From the NCBI RefSeq assembly GCF_000378385.1, contig NZ_KB899660.1:124001-188000 (forward strand): 64,000 nt of DNA. Direction: 5' to 3'. Of the stretch, positions 46,219-55,185 are shown one piece after another (within the stretch, counting starts at the first letter, position 1; each line of letters begins with the position of its first letter). Made by a program: the position numbers and the translations under genes. The DNA comes from Paenibacillus daejeonensis DSM 15491. GTDB lineage: Bacteria; Bacillota; Bacilli; Paenibacillales; Paenibacillaceae. The notes under the pieces are model-generated. The model was not told where the DNA came from and searched no databases. It saw only the letters and a program-made list of their open reading frames with translations.

Positions 46219-46259
46219 ATACAGCTTGTCGACATCAAGTCGACAGGCTGTATTTTTTT
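46219..46259 (+). terminator. Terminator of the lmo0937-type gene
   Basis: A 15-bp stem, ATACAGCTTGTCGAC paired with GTCGACAGGCTGTAT, loop ATCAA, then six T. Confidence 0.9.
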
Positions 46260-46345
46260 GTTTTGTAATCCTAAATATTTTGTTGTTGTTGGACACGGTG
46301 TATCGCATATAAATGAAAGAGAATTTTTCAGAGGAGGTGACTTCA

Positions 46346-46645
46346 ATGTCGCAATCGAACATTCCAAATATTACGCCAACGATTTCGATTACGCGGGATG
46401 ATGCCATCAATTTGCTATTATCGTCTATTGCATTGGAGGAGTTGGGACTCAGTCATATCATTAATGCCGAAGGAGAAAAGCTTCAATATGTTCTGGGTAC
46501 ACTCCCGGGTCTGACAGGACCACCGGCTTCCATCAGCGATATCCTTTCCATTAATGCGAGCGTCAGGGAAACCATTCGGGAACTAACAAAAAAAGAATGG
46601 CTGTTATTGAGCAAACTGGATAGTGTCTTGTCGCTGGAACAATAG
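46346..46645 (+). CDS. Conserved hypothetical protein of spore formers
   Basis: 99 residues from ATG 46346 directly after GAGGAGGTGACTTCA. The core [32 protein letters not shown], then [15 protein letters not shown], is a helical motif I recall in small proteins and in terminal domains of collagen-like exosporium proteins of Bacillus relatives. No signal peptide or membrane segment. A spore-surface role is only a guess. The upstream region has CATATAAAT, weakly like a mother-cell -10 box. Confidence 0.7.
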   Translation: MSQSNIPNITPTISITRDDAINLLLSSIALEELGLSHIINAEGEKLQYVLGTLPGLTGPPASISDILSINASVRETIRELTKKEWLLLSKLDSVLSLEQ

Positions 46646-46655
46646 ATCTTCCTAT

Positions 46656-46688
46656 GAAAAAAAGGCTTATGCACGAATACATAAGCCT
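46656..46688 (-). terminator. Terminator of ctaB
   Basis: Minus-strand stem AGGCTTAT / ATAAGCCT with a 10-nt loop, then seven T. Starts 13 bp after the ctaB stop. Confidence 0.85.
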
Positions 46689-46701
46689 CCCTCTATTCTC
46701 A

Positions 46702-47619
46702 TTACAGCTTGAAGATAATCCCCATCATCGAGTAGATAATGACCGTTGTGAACAGGATCGTCATATGCAAGAGCGAGTACAGAAACAAGGATTTGGCCCA
46801 TCGTTCCGAATCCATCCTCCGATACCCGTACAGACTGATAATTAGCCACCCTACGCTCAACAAGATAGCAACCAGCATCAAGCCCGTGCTTAACGTACCG
46901 AGCAGAAAGCTGCTGGCAATCAGCAAAACCAAATACACATTGGTCTGAATGTACGTCCGGCGGATTCCTTTGACGACCGGCAGCATAGGTACATTGGCGG
47001 CTTTGTATTCGTCGTGCTTGCGAATAGCAATCGCATAGAAATGCGGCATTTGCCAGATGATCATGATGAGAAACAGTCCCAAAATGGCAGGATGCGTCAC
47101 GTCTGGATACATGGCTGCCCAACCAATCAGCAGTGGCATCGCTCCGGATATGCTGCCGATCTCGGTGTTGTAAATGGTCCTTCTTTTACTCCACATCGTA
47201 TAGGGAACCACATAAAAGAACAGACCCAAGAAACCGAGCAATCCAGCCAGCCAGGTTGTCAGTGTAAGAGCTGTCAATCCCAAGAGCGACATAATAATGG
47301 CTAGCCACAATGCCATCCTGGCGTCAATCTCTCCCGTCACTGTTGGTCTGGTTTTGGTACGCACCATAATCGCGTCAATGTCCCGGTCATAGAGGTTGTT
47401 AAAGGTACCAGCAGCTCCAATCACCAGAATGGAACCGACCAGCGCAAGCAGAATCTCCGGCAGCTTGTCCCACAGGTTCAGGTTGTACTTGTACAGCGCA
47501 AGTGTCAGACCTGCAAACATGGTGAGCAGATTCGATTTGATAATGCCCGTTTTTACGGTTTTTGCTAATATGTCAATCCAATTCTTTTTTGCTGATGGGA
47601 TTACTTGTTCCCCTTGCAT
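46702..47619 (-). CDS. ctaB: Protoheme IX farnesyltransferase (heme O synthase)
   Basis: 305 residues, a UbiA-superfamily prenyltransferase with about nine membrane helices. The first Asp-rich motif is NLYDRDIDAIMVRT and the second MPHFYAIAIRKHDEYKAANVP. It attaches farnesyl to heme B to give heme O for terminal oxidases. The usual cta cytochrome oxidase genes are not adjacent, so this copy is a separate one-gene unit. The ATG at 47619 follows GAGGGGCGGGG. Confidence 0.95.
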   Translation of the reverse strand: MQGEQVIPSAKKNWIDILAKTVKTGIIKSNLLTMFAGLTLALYKYNLNLWDKLPEILLALVGSILVIGAAGTFNNLYDRDIDAIMVRTKTRPTVTGEIDARMALWLAIIMSLLGLTALTLTTWLAGLLGFLGLFFYVVPYTMWSKRRTIYNTEIGSISGAMPLLIGWAAMYPDVTHPAILGLFLIMIIWQMPHFYAIAIRKHDEYKAANVPMLPVVKGIRRTYIQTNVYLVLLIASSFLLGTLSTGLMLVAILLSVGWLIISLYGYRRMDSERWAKSLFLYSLLHMTILFTTVIIYSMMGIIFKL

Positions 47620-47729
47620 TACATTTGCCCCGCCCCTCTATAAATCAAAAAATAGTTGTCCATTCCATCATTTTATAGTTTGCTTAGCAGAAGTGCCAGT
47701 TATAACTTTATGAACAATTTAAAAAACAT

Positions 47730-47764
47730 AAAAAAAGACCAATCGTCAGGAACAACGATCAGTC
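47730..47764 (-). terminator. Terminator of the glnRA operon
   Basis: Minus-strand stem AGACTGATCGT / ACGATTGGTCT with an inner loop of 7 nt, followed by seven T. It lies 46 bp past the glnA stop. Confidence 0.85.
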
Positions 47765-47809
47765 TCATAATTGGATGAAAAGCGTCTCTATCCTTAAACA
47801 GAATAGGTA

Positions 47810-49138
47810 TTAATACAGTGTCAGATACTGATCTCTCTCCCACTGATGGACCTGGGTGCGGTACATGTCCCATTCAATTTCTTTGAGCTCATAGAAGTGA
47901 GCCAGGGCATGATCACCGAGCGCATCGCAGATAACTTCGTTGCGGAGCAGCTCATTCAGACCTTCCTTGAGGTTAGCCGGCAGACTTGGGATACCCTCGT
48001 CCAGACGCTCTTCCTCGGTCATCACATAGATGTTGCGGTCTGTTGGTGCAGGCAGCTGGGTTTTGTTCTTGATGCCGTCCAGACCAGCCATCAGCATAAC
48101 AGCCAGTGCGAGATACGGGTTGGCTGCCGGATCCGGGTTACGCACTTCGACACGTGTACTGAGACCACGCGAGGCCGGAATCCGAATCATTGGGCTGCGG
48201 TTACTCGCCGACCAAGCCACGTATACCGGTGCCTCATAGCCAGGAACCAGACGCTTGTACGAGTTAACGGTAGGATTCGTAATAACGGCATAAGCACGTG
48301 CATGGCGCAGCAGACCAGCCATATAGTGACGGGCTGTCGTGCTCAGGCCCAGCTTGTCGCTCTCATCATAGAAGGCATTGGTCTTGCCTTGGAACAACGA
48401 TTGGTGACAGTGCATTCCGGAGCCATTGACGCCGAATAGCGGCTTAGGCATGAAGGAAGCATGCAAACCATGCTGACGAGCTACCGTTTTAACGACCAGC
48501 TTGAACGTTTGAATCTGGTCAGCAGCTTTGATGGCATTGGCGTATTTGAAGTCGATCTCATGCTGTCCCGGTGCTACTTCGTGGTGGGACGCCTCAATCT
48601 CGAAGCCCATTTCTTCAAGCGTCAAGACGATTTCACGACGGCAGTTCTCGCCCAGGTCTGTAGGTGCCAAGTCAAAGTACCCGCCTTGGTCATTCAGCTC
48701 CATCGTAGCTTCGCCCTTCTCATCGGTCTTGAAGAGGAAGAATTCCGGTTCTGGACCCACGTTCATCGCGGTAAAGCCCATTTCCTCGGCTTCCTTCAGA
48801 CAACGCTTGAGAATGCCGCGTGGGTCACCTGCGAACGGCGTGCCGTCCGGCATGTAGATGTCGCAAATGAGACGTGCAACACGATTCTCGGTAATCCAAG
48901 GGAATATCATCCAAGTATCAAGATCAGGGAACAGATACATATCCGATTCCTCAATACGTACATATCCTTCAATGGACGAGCCATCGAACATCATTTTGTT
49001 ATCTAACGCCTTCTCGAGCTGGCTGATCGGAATTTCTACATTCTTGATCGTGCCCAGTAGGTCGGTAAATTGCAAACGAATGAAACGTACATTTTGTTCT
49101 TTAGCGCTGCGTAAGATGTCTTCTCTAGTAAAACTCAC
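47810..49138 (-). CDS. glnA: Glutamine synthetase, type I-alpha
   Basis: 442 residues from GTG 49138 behind AAAGGAGAGG. The short GSI-alpha form of Gram-positive bacteria: it lacks the adenylylation site and 25-residue insert of the beta form and is feedback-inhibited by glutamine. Motifs: [10 protein letters not shown] (latch and substrate), EPEFFLFK (metal), the [12 protein letters not shown] loop (ammonia and ATP), and [13 protein letters not shown]. Second gene of glnRA. GlnA bound to glutamine also controls GlnR in Bacillus. Together with gltD at the left end it completes the GS-GOGAT pathway. Confidence 0.98.
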   Translation of the reverse strand: MSFTREDILRSAKEQNVRFIRLQFTDLLGTIKNVEIPISQLEKALDNKMMFDGSSIEGYVRIEESDMYLFPDLDTWMIFPWITENRVARLICDIYMPDGTPFAGDPRGILKRCLKEAEEMGFTAMNVGPEPEFFLFKTDEKGEATMELNDQGGYFDLAPTDLGENCRREIVLTLEEMGFEIEASHHEVAPGQHEIDFKYANAIKAADQIQTFKLVVKTVARQHGLHASFMPKPLFGVNGSGMHCHQSLFQGKTNAFYDESDKLGLSTTARHYMAGLLRHARAYAVITNPTVNSYKRLVPGYEAPVYVAWSASNRSPMIRIPASRGLSTRVEVRNPDPAANPYLALAVMLMAGLDGIKNKTQLPAPTDRNIYVMTEEERLDEGIPSLPANLKEGLNELLRNEVICDALGDHALAHFYELKEIEWDMYRTQVHQWERDQYLTLY

Positions 49139-49165
49139 AGAATCCTCTCCTTTAGCTGCATATAA

Positions 49166-49579
49166 TTAGGGTCTATTGCTATAGAAACGGGACAGCTGGC
49201 CTTGGATAATCGAGGCCTTGCCCGGTCTCTTCTCCATCAGCTGCTGCTTCAGCAGGCGGTGCAACTGAGTCTCGCTCATCTCGCGACGACGGGTCTCCGT
49301 CTGTTCGGTGATGACAGTGGCTTCCTCGGACTCCTTGGAGACCGGATGCATCACTTGCTTGATCCCAGCAATATTGACGCCCTTCTCGATGAGGGACTTG
49401 ATCTCCAGCAGACGCTCTACGTCGTTAAACGAGAACAGACGCTGATTGCCATTGGTTCTGGCCGGGACGATCAGCTCATGCTGCTCGTAGTACCGGATCT
49501 GACGGGCAGTCAGATCGGTAAGCTTCATAACGATCCCGATGGGAAACAAGGCCATATTTCGGCGAATTTCGTCAGCCAT
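49166..49579 (-). CDS. glnR: GlnR, MerR-family nitrogen repressor
   Basis: 137 residues. MerR-type winged helix: FPIGIVMKLTDLTARQIRYYEQHELIVPARTNGNQRLFSFNDVERLLEIK. The C-terminal tail (about 90-137) is short and basic and in B. subtilis senses feedback-inhibited GlnA. It represses its own operon through a TGTNA-N7-TNACA box that is present upstream. Confidence 0.96.
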   Translation of the reverse strand: MADEIRRNMALFPIGIVMKLTDLTARQIRYYEQHELIVPARTNGNQRLFSFNDVERLLEIKSLIEKGVNIAGIKQVMHPVSKESEEATVITEQTETRRREMSETQLHRLLKQQLMEKRPGKASIIQGQLSRFYSNRP

Positions 49580-49613
49580 GTCGCATCAACCTCTCAATCC
49601 TTGATATACACTC

Positions 49614-49642
49614 ATTGTACCTTCCTGCCGGAAAAGTGTCAA
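49614..49642 (-). promoter_or_regulatory. Sigma-A promoter of glnRA
   Basis: Minus-strand TTGACA (49642-49637), a 17-nt spacer and TACAAT (49619-49614), 34 bp before the glnR start. Confidence 0.85.
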
Positions 49643-49646
49643 GTTG

Positions 49647-49663
49647 TGTGAGGTTTAATTACA
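49647..49663. promoter_or_regulatory. GlnR/TnrA operator
   Basis: TGTGAGGTTTAATTACA matches the TGTNA-N7-TNACA consensus exactly. It lies 4 bp upstream of the glnRA -35 and overlaps the last codons of the upstream ynbB gene. Confidence 0.85.
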
Positions 49664-50915
49664 GTTTATTCATAATTTCCATGCGAGTCAATGCGGTCAA
49701 CACACCGAATTTGACATGGCTATACGTTAATCCACCTTGCATATAGGCAATGTAAGGCTCACGGATTGGCGCGTCAGCTGACAGCTCCAGGCTGCCGCCC
49801 TGCATGAAAGTTCCGGCGGCCATGATAACCGGATGCGTGTAGCCCGGCATGTCCCATGGCTCCGGTGTCACATGCGCGTCAACAGCCGCAGCCCTTTGGA
49901 TCCCTTGAACAAACGAGATCAGCAGCTTCTCGTCGCGGAACCGGATTGCCTGAATCAGATCCGTCCGCTTCGCATCCCATGCAGGTGACGTTTCGAAGCC
50001 CAAATGATCGAACAGAGCTGCAGCGAATACACTCCCGCGCAAGGCTTGTCCCACCAGATGCGGCGCCAGAAACAAGCCCTGGTAGATGCTGCGGGTCGTC
50101 CCCAGCATTGCTCCTACCTCGCCACCAATGCCGGGGGCCGTCAACCGATAGGATGCCGCCTCCACGGCAGCAGTCGTGCCGCAGATGTATCCTCCCGTGG
50201 CAGCAAGGCCGCCGCCGGGGTTCTTGATAAGAGAACCTGCCATTAGGTCGACACCAACCGACGTCGGCTCGAGCTCTTCCGTAAATTCACCATAGCAATT
50301 GTCCACGAATACCAGGACGTCAGGCTTAACGGACTTGACCAGCTTCACCATACGGGCAATTTCGTCAATCGTGAACGATGGGCGCCATGCATAACCGCGT
50401 GAGCGCTGGATGCCGATAACACGCGTGGCAGGCGTAATCGCTGCCCGGACCGCGTCCTCATCGACAGCGCCTTCTGCTGTCAGATCCACTTCCCGGTAGG
50501 TTACGCCCCAATCCTGCAATGAGCCTGTCCCATCTCCGGGCTTGCCGATAACCTTATGTAATGTATCATAAGGCTTCCCCGTAATATACAACAGCTCGTC
50601 CCCGGGACGCAACACGCCGAACAGGGCGCAGCTGATCGTATGCGTTCCCGAAGCAAAATGAGGACGCACCAGCGCGGCCTCCGCCTCAAACACATCCGCA
50701 TAGACCAGATCCAGTACTTCCCTGCCCCTGTCATTATACCCGTAGCCCGTAGATCCGGCAAAATGATAATCACTTACTTTGTGCTTCTGAAACGCCCGGA
50801 TGACCCGCCATTGGTTCCGCTCTGCGATCCCATCAATCGCTGCAAATTGCGGCGCAACCCGCGCTTCCGTTTCTTGAGCCAATTGTTCCAGGCGATCCCA
50901 TACTTCTGTTGTCAT
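49659..50915 (-). CDS. YnbB-like PLP-dependent enzyme (aluminium resistance/methionine gamma-lyase-like)
   Basis: About 418 residues. Fold-type I PLP enzyme of the family labelled aluminium-resistance protein or methionine gamma-lyase family. The cofactor region contains VFVDNCYGEFTEELEPT, and the Schiff-base Lys is in MAGSLIKNPGGGLAATGGYICG. Between hflX and glnR it keeps the B. subtilis ynbA-ynbB-glnR order. ATG 50915 is taken as the start; a TTG at 50940-50942 would add nine residues, and ribosome sites for both are mediocre. Its true substrate is unknown. Confidence 0.88.
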   Translation of the reverse strand: MTTEVWDRLEQLAQETEARVAPQFAAIDGIAERNQWRVIRAFQKHKVSDYHFAGSTGYGYNDRGREVLDLVYADVFEAEAALVRPHFASGTHTISCALFGVLRPGDELLYITGKPYDTLHKVIGKPGDGTGSLQDWGVTYREVDLTAEGAVDEDAVRAAITPATRVIGIQRSRGYAWRPSFTIDEIARMVKLVKSVKPDVLVFVDNCYGEFTEELEPTSVGVDLMAGSLIKNPGGGLAATGGYICGTTAAVEAASYRLTAPGIGGEVGAMLGTTRSIYQGLFLAPHLVGQALRGSVFAAALFDHLGFETSPAWDAKRTDLIQAIRFRDEKLLISFVQGIQRAAAVDAHVTPEPWDMPGYTHPVIMAAGTFMQGGSLELSADAPIREPYIAYMQGGLTYSHVKFGVLTALTRMEIMNKL

Positions 50916-50950
50916 GTTGTAAACTGATTCCCCTTTAACCAACCTATATC

Positions 50951-52243
50951 CTATTGTGTAGATGCCAGATACGGCTCCAGCTTGTACCCGTGCACCTCAT
51001 AGCTCTGTTTGTCTACTTCCACCGTCAAATGGATCAACTCTTCATCCACCTCTTGGTGGACAACCTCGCCAACGCGGTAGACAAGCGAGATGATTTCTCC
51101 TTGCTCTGCCGGTACGGCAAAGGTCAGCGTCTGACCTGTCAGGCGATCCTGGATCCGCTCCAGCAGTATACTCAGATCACCCTCGTCCAGGGCGCTAATC
51201 CACATCGCATCGTCCCCAGCAGGCACGCGTTCTCGCTGCTCGTCCTCGCACAGATCCTTCTTGTTAAATACCAGCAGTTGAGGCTTGTCCGATGCCTTCA
51301 GCTCCCCAAGAATGTGTTGGACGACCCGCATCTGTTCCTCCCTAACTGGCGATGAACTATCCACGACATGGAGAATCAAATCCGCCTCATTGACCTCCTC
51401 CAGCGTAGCGCGGAAGGCGGCTACCAGATCGGTCGGCAGGTTCTGAATGAATCCAACGGTGTCAGTCAATACAACCTCCCGCCCATTGGGAAGCTCCAGC
51501 GTCCTTGAGGTCGGGTCCAGCGTTGCGAACAGCTGATTCTCTACCAGTACATCCGCCTGGGTAAGCTGCCGCATAAGCGTGGATTTGCCGGCGTTGGTAT
51601 AGCCGACCAGCGCAACCTGGATGACGCCGCTCTTCCGGCGGCGTTCCCGGTGCAGACCCCGATGGCGTACAACCTCTGACAGCGCCGACTTCAGATCGGA
51701 GATCCGGTCACGGATATGCCGGCGGTCCATCTCAAGCTTGGACTCACCGGGACCCCTCGTGCCAATACCGCCGCCAAGACGCGACAGATTCTTGCCGTGG
51801 CCCGAGAGCCGCGGCAGCAGATAGCTCAGCTGAGCCAGCTCAACTTGAATAATCCCCTCACGGGTGTGCGCACGTTGAGCGAAGATATCCAGGATGAGCT
51901 GCGTCCGGTCGATAATCTTGAGATCCAGCGCTTCCTCCAGGTTGCGAACCTGGGCACCGGACAACTCCTGGTCGAAGATAACGGTGGTCGCCTGCAATTC
52001 TTCAGCAACCGCCCGTACCTCCTCCACCTTGCCTTTACCGATAAACCACTTGGTATCGGGCGTATCCCGATTCTGTGTCATCGTCGATAAAACTTCAACG
52101 CCTGCCGTTTCCGCCAGGCGCTCCAGCTCCGCCATGGAATGCTCGGGCTGGATAGCCTCTCTCTTTAACTGCGGGGTGACCAGACTGATTAGCAGGGCAC
52201 GGTCCTTGATTTCATGTTCGGTTGCATAGGTCGTCTCTCGCAT
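50951..52243 (-). CDS. hflX: HflX ribosome-associated GTPase
   Basis: 430 residues with AGGAGG before ATG 52243. The N-terminal HflX domain ends in a glycine-rich linker (RLGGGIGTRGPGESKLEMDRR). A GTPase domain follows: G1 GYTNAGKST, G3 DTVGFI, G4 VFNKKD. HflX splits or rescues stalled 70S ribosomes under stress. Located 35 bp before ynbB and 27 bp after spoVK, the order of B. subtilis ynbA. Confidence 0.96.
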   Translation of the reverse strand: MRETTYATEHEIKDRALLISLVTPQLKREAIQPEHSMAELERLAETAGVEVLSTMTQNRDTPDTKWFIGKGKVEEVRAVAEELQATTVIFDQELSGAQVRNLEEALDLKIIDRTQLILDIFAQRAHTREGIIQVELAQLSYLLPRLSGHGKNLSRLGGGIGTRGPGESKLEMDRRHIRDRISDLKSALSEVVRHRGLHRERRRKSGVIQVALVGYTNAGKSTLMRQLTQADVLVENQLFATLDPTSRTLELPNGREVVLTDTVGFIQNLPTDLVAAFRATLEEVNEADLILHVVDSSSPVREEQMRVVQHILGELKASDKPQLLVFNKKDLCEDEQRERVPAGDDAMWISALDEGDLSILLERIQDRLTGQTLTFAVPAEQGEIISLVYRVGEVVHQEVDEELIHLTVEVDKQSYEVHGYKLEPYLASTQ

Positions 52244-52270
52244 CCATTATCCTCCTGCTTTCAACGTCAC

Positions 52271-53269
52271 TTAATTACTCTTATCCCACTTCAGGTCTTC
52301 CGGGCGAATAGACATGAGCTCCTGCCTGCCGGGCACGCCGCCGGGATATTGTCCCAGCAGTCTTACAGCCTGGTAACGAATCGCCCGCTCGATCACGTTA
52401 CGCACATAGCGTGCATTGCTGAACGAGAACAGACTGGAGGCGCGCTCCTCTACCAGGTGCTGGCGCAGCTTGAATACCGCTTGAGGCAGCAGGCTGTAAT
52501 CCCGCTCCTTGGCCATGAGCTCCGAGATTTGAATTAATTGATCTACCGTGTAGTCGGGGAAATCGATCTGGATCGGAAACCGCGATGGCAATCCCGGATT
52601 GGTCATCAGGAAATCGTCTATCTCCAGCGGATAACCAGCCAAAATCAACACAAATTGATTTTTATGATCTTCCATCGCTTTCACAAGGGTATCAATAGCC
52701 TCTTTACCAAAATCCTTTTCGCCGCCACGAGCGAGACTGTAGGCCTCATCCACAAACAGCACGCCGCCCATCGCCTTCTTCACGAGATCCCGTGTCTTGT
52801 TAGCCGTATGGCCAATATATTCACCGACGAGATCAGCCCGCTCCACTTCAATCAAATGCCCCTTGCTGAGCACGCCCATCTTGTTCAGCAGACGTGCGAC
52901 AATTCGCGCAATCGAGGTCTTGCCGGTGCCGGGATTGCCCTTGAATATCATATGATAGACATGTGAGCCCGCCTGCAGCCCCACCTCCGAGCGCATCTTG
53001 GCAATATGAAGCAAAGCGTAAATCTCAAAAATCAGCGATTTCACATGATCGAGACCGACCATGGGTTCCATTTCCTTCTGAATCTCCGCATACGTCTCCG
53101 GCACGGGGGAAGTCTTGGACGCGGCTTGCGCTGCCTCCGCTGCCTCTCCAGCAGCAGGTGAAGCAGCAGATACCGATAGCGACGTCTCCTGACTGCGCAG
53201 GACGACATTAATCTGCCGGGAAGGTCTGGCATTTTTCTTCTGTTCTTCCTGAACCGCATTTCCTAGCAT
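52271..53269 (-). CDS. spoVK: Stage V sporulation protein K, AAA+ ATPase
   Basis: About 332 residues. AAA+ module of the CbxX/CfqX family: Walker A IFKGNPGTGKTSIARI, Walker B GVLFVDEAYSLARGG, sensor 1 LILAGYP, and an arginine finger near NPGLPSRFPIQIDF. The N-terminal 75 residues are low-complexity (Ser/Ala/Glu). ATG 53269, with GGGG 8 nt upstream, is preferred to GTG 53302. A sigma-E-type promoter lies upstream, fitting a mother-cell role in spore maturation. Confidence 0.9.
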   Translation of the reverse strand: MLGNAVQEEQKKNARPSRQINVVLRSQETSLSVSAASPAAGEAAEAAQAASKTSPVPETYAEIQKEMEPMVGLDHVKSLIFEIYALLHIAKMRSEVGLQAGSHVYHMIFKGNPGTGKTSIARIVARLLNKMGVLSKGHLIEVERADLVGEYIGHTANKTRDLVKKAMGGVLFVDEAYSLARGGEKDFGKEAIDTLVKAMEDHKNQFVLILAGYPLEIDDFLMTNPGLPSRFPIQIDFPDYTVDQLIQISELMAKERDYSLLPQAVFKLRQHLVEERASSLFSFSNARYVRNVIERAIRYQAVRLLGQYPGGVPGRQELMSIRPEDLKWDKSN

Positions 53270-53353
53270 ACGGGCATCCCCATCCTTGGCCGTCGTCGGC
53301 ACAGGTTGCTGGCCCTATTTCCTAATGGAGGGTCAGCCTGCTGCCGCATTACC

Positions 53354-53382
53354 AATGTATGCTAGCGGTTGTGCGCATATTA
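53354..53382 (-). promoter_or_regulatory. Sigma-E-type promoter of spoVK
   Basis: Minus-strand TAATATG (53382-53376), a 14-nt spacer and CATACATT (53361-53354). This matches the sigma-E consensus KMATATT-N14-CATACAHT at 14 of 15 positions. The predicted start is about 75 nt before the spoVK ATG. Confidence 0.7.
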
Positions 53383-53453
53383 GAAGATAGGACAGAATGA
53401 TTGACTAAGCCTGTCCCTATTTGTAGAATGCCCCCACTGGTCTCATTACAAGC

Positions 53454-54284
53454 CTAGTCGCGAATGCCCACCAGCATCGCCATCTTGTCTATTTGCCACT
53501 TGGTGTAAGCGAGCACTTCCCGCAATTCACTCTTAGCGTAGGACATATAGCGGCTTTTGGTGCCCGTCACCTGGAAAGGCTCCATCCGCAAGTATCCAGC
53601 AATGTTGTGAGAGCGGGCAGCATGATAGTCATGCGAAATAATGACCGAGCTGCGCCACCCTTTGTCTTGCATAATAGTCTTGCTGTAAAGCAGATTCTCA
53701 TAGGTACTGGTGGCTTCAGGCTCCATCACAATGGCACCAGGCGGTACACCTTGATCGACCAGGTAGTTGCGCATGCCTTGCGCTTCCGTAATGGTGGAAC
53801 CATTATTATCGAGACCACCGCTCACAATCAGCGTACTGAAGCGCTCTTCCTCATACAGACGGAGGGCATAATCCAGCCGCTCCTGCAGCCCGGGGCTTGG
53901 CTCATTATTCCACAGTGCAGCTCCGAGCACGATGCCTACTTCCGCTTGTTCAACCTGACGCGGCTGCTCATATTGATTAATATGCCAGAGAACATATCCA
54001 CACCAGAATACAAGCAGGGCTGCCGCAAAAGCACCTACCCGAAGCAGCTTGAACAGCACGCGCTTACCGGTTCCGTTACCGGTACTCTTGGCCTTGCGCT
54101 TCGCCGGCTTCTTGCGGGGAGCCGGCCGCTTGGCGGGCGGGCGCTTACTAACGACCGCCCCCGGAGCAGCAGCATTGCTGCTGGTGCCCGTCTTCGCAGG
54201 CGTTCCCTTTGCCTTTGCGGCGGCAGGTTTTACGCCAGCTCTTGTGGACTTACCGGCAGATTTCGCCGCCTTCCCTTCACTCAT
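53454..54284 (-). CDS. YdcF/SanA-like DUF218 membrane protein
   Basis: 276 residues. The first 75 are a very basic Ala/Lys/Pro-rich cytoplasmic tail (KSTRAGVKPAAAKAKGTPAK type), followed by one TM helix (about 80-98). The outside DUF218 domain has VGIVLGAALWNNEPSPGLQERL, IVSGGLDNNGSTITEA and IISHDYHAARS. DUF218 proteins act in envelope biogenesis, for example SanA in E. coli barrier function. Length is about 60-80 residues above the norm because of the basic tail. It overlaps the DUF402 gene by 4 bp. Confidence 0.85.
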   Translation of the reverse strand: MSEGKAAKSAGKSTRAGVKPAAAKAKGTPAKTGTSSNAAAPGAVVSKRPPAKRPAPRKKPAKRKAKSTGNGTGKRVLFKLLRVGAFAAALLVFWCGYVLWHINQYEQPRQVEQAEVGIVLGAALWNNEPSPGLQERLDYALRLYEEERFSTLIVSGGLDNNGSTITEAQGMRNYLVDQGVPPGAIVMEPEATSTYENLLYSKTIMQDKGWRSSVIISHDYHAARSHNIAGYLRMEPFQVTGTKSRYMSYAKSELREVLAYTKWQIDKMAMLVGIRD

Positions 54285-54838
54285 GCTTCGCTCTTGCCCT
54301 TCACCGCTTCAGCCAGCGTCTTGCGGTGCTTGAGACTCAGCGTAAAATAACGGAAACGGCCGCCGCGGATTGCCGAGAGCAGTCTCCCCGCTGTCTTCCT
54401 GGCCGAAGCCGCATCGCGCGGCGAAACATCGCCAGTGCGTACCGCTTCCTCCAGCTCGTCCTCATCCATCAAGAATACCTCGCCAGTGGGCAGGACGACC
54501 ACGTCCAGATACATATCGTCAAACCAGGGCACTTGTTGGTCGGTCAAGCCCTGCGTTTTGCAGATATCGATATACCACTGTACGACTTTGCCTTTGTCAT
54601 TGAACATCGTCGTGACGACAAACTGCTCGCCCTTGGGAAAATGCTGCATCCACAAGTAGCCTTTATCAGCAAGGCACAGACGGCGTCCGTTGTATTCTTT
54701 CCAGAGCGGTTCCCTCAATTCATGAATGCGGTAAAAGGTAACCAATCCTCTGAACTCGTCACTGTCCATCGACAGACAGGAATAGCTTTTCCGAAGAATT
54801 CTGCGCCAGTTCGCACGATCTGAGAATTTACGTTTCAT
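54281..54838 (-). CDS. DUF402 domain protein
   Basis: 185 residues from ATG 54838 (GGAGGGG, 10 nt). The DUF402 core is visible: WMQHFPKGEQFVVTTMFNDKGKVVQWYIDICK, then WFDDMYLDVVVLPTGEVFLMDEDEL. Family members bind divalent metal through the clustered acidic residues and hydrolyse nucleoside di- or triphosphates in Staphylococcus. The N-terminal basic stretch (MKRKFSDRANWRRILRKSY) and the C-terminal 30 residues are outside the domain. Confidence 0.82.
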   Translation of the reverse strand: MKRKFSDRANWRRILRKSYSCLSMDSDEFRGLVTFYRIHELREPLWKEYNGRRLCLADKGYLWMQHFPKGEQFVVTTMFNDKGKVVQWYIDICKTQGLTDQQVPWFDDMYLDVVVLPTGEVFLMDEDELEEAVRTGDVSPRDAASARKTAGRLLSAIRGGRFRYFTLSLKHRKTLAEAVKGKSEA

Positions 54839-55185
54839 ACGGACCATTCCCCTCCGTTAGGATGCAGAAGGCAGACGCCTGCACACCTTCCACTCTTTTG
54901 TCAACATCTACAAAAAAAGCTTACCATAAGTTAACGTCTATCTCCAGCGACTGCACAAAATAAACCAAGCAAACGTCGTCCAGTCGTGGCTTATTGGCCA
55001 GAAAACAGGCATCTGAACGCTTAGAAATGCAACTTTGTTGTCCTAAGTATACGCCACTCTCACCGCTCTAACGCTTGCCACGTTTCGTTAAGGCCAAAAA
55101 AAAGAGCACTTACTCCGTTCAACGAGTAAGTACCCTATTTCAGTTCACTTCAAATGAACCCATCAATTAGCTACATCCGAAACGA
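54839..55185. other. Gene-free stretch
   Basis: No coding frame of note. It contains the terminator of the PBP gene near its right end and the leader of the DUF402 gene at its left end. A TAACG-containing segment near 54932 faintly recalls the repeats at 38438-38622 but is too diverged to call. Confidence 0.5.
55096..55136 (-). terminator. Terminator of the penicillin-binding protein gene
   Basis: Minus-strand stem with arms around GGGTACTTACTC and GAGTAAGTGCTC (12 pairs including G-U), directly followed by eight T. It lies about 50 bp after the stop. Confidence 0.85.

Noticed and set aside
54920-55090. Fifth copy of the TAACGGCC repeat
   Set aside because: Only the TTAACG core and an AAAATAA tail are shared; too diverged to distinguish from chance.
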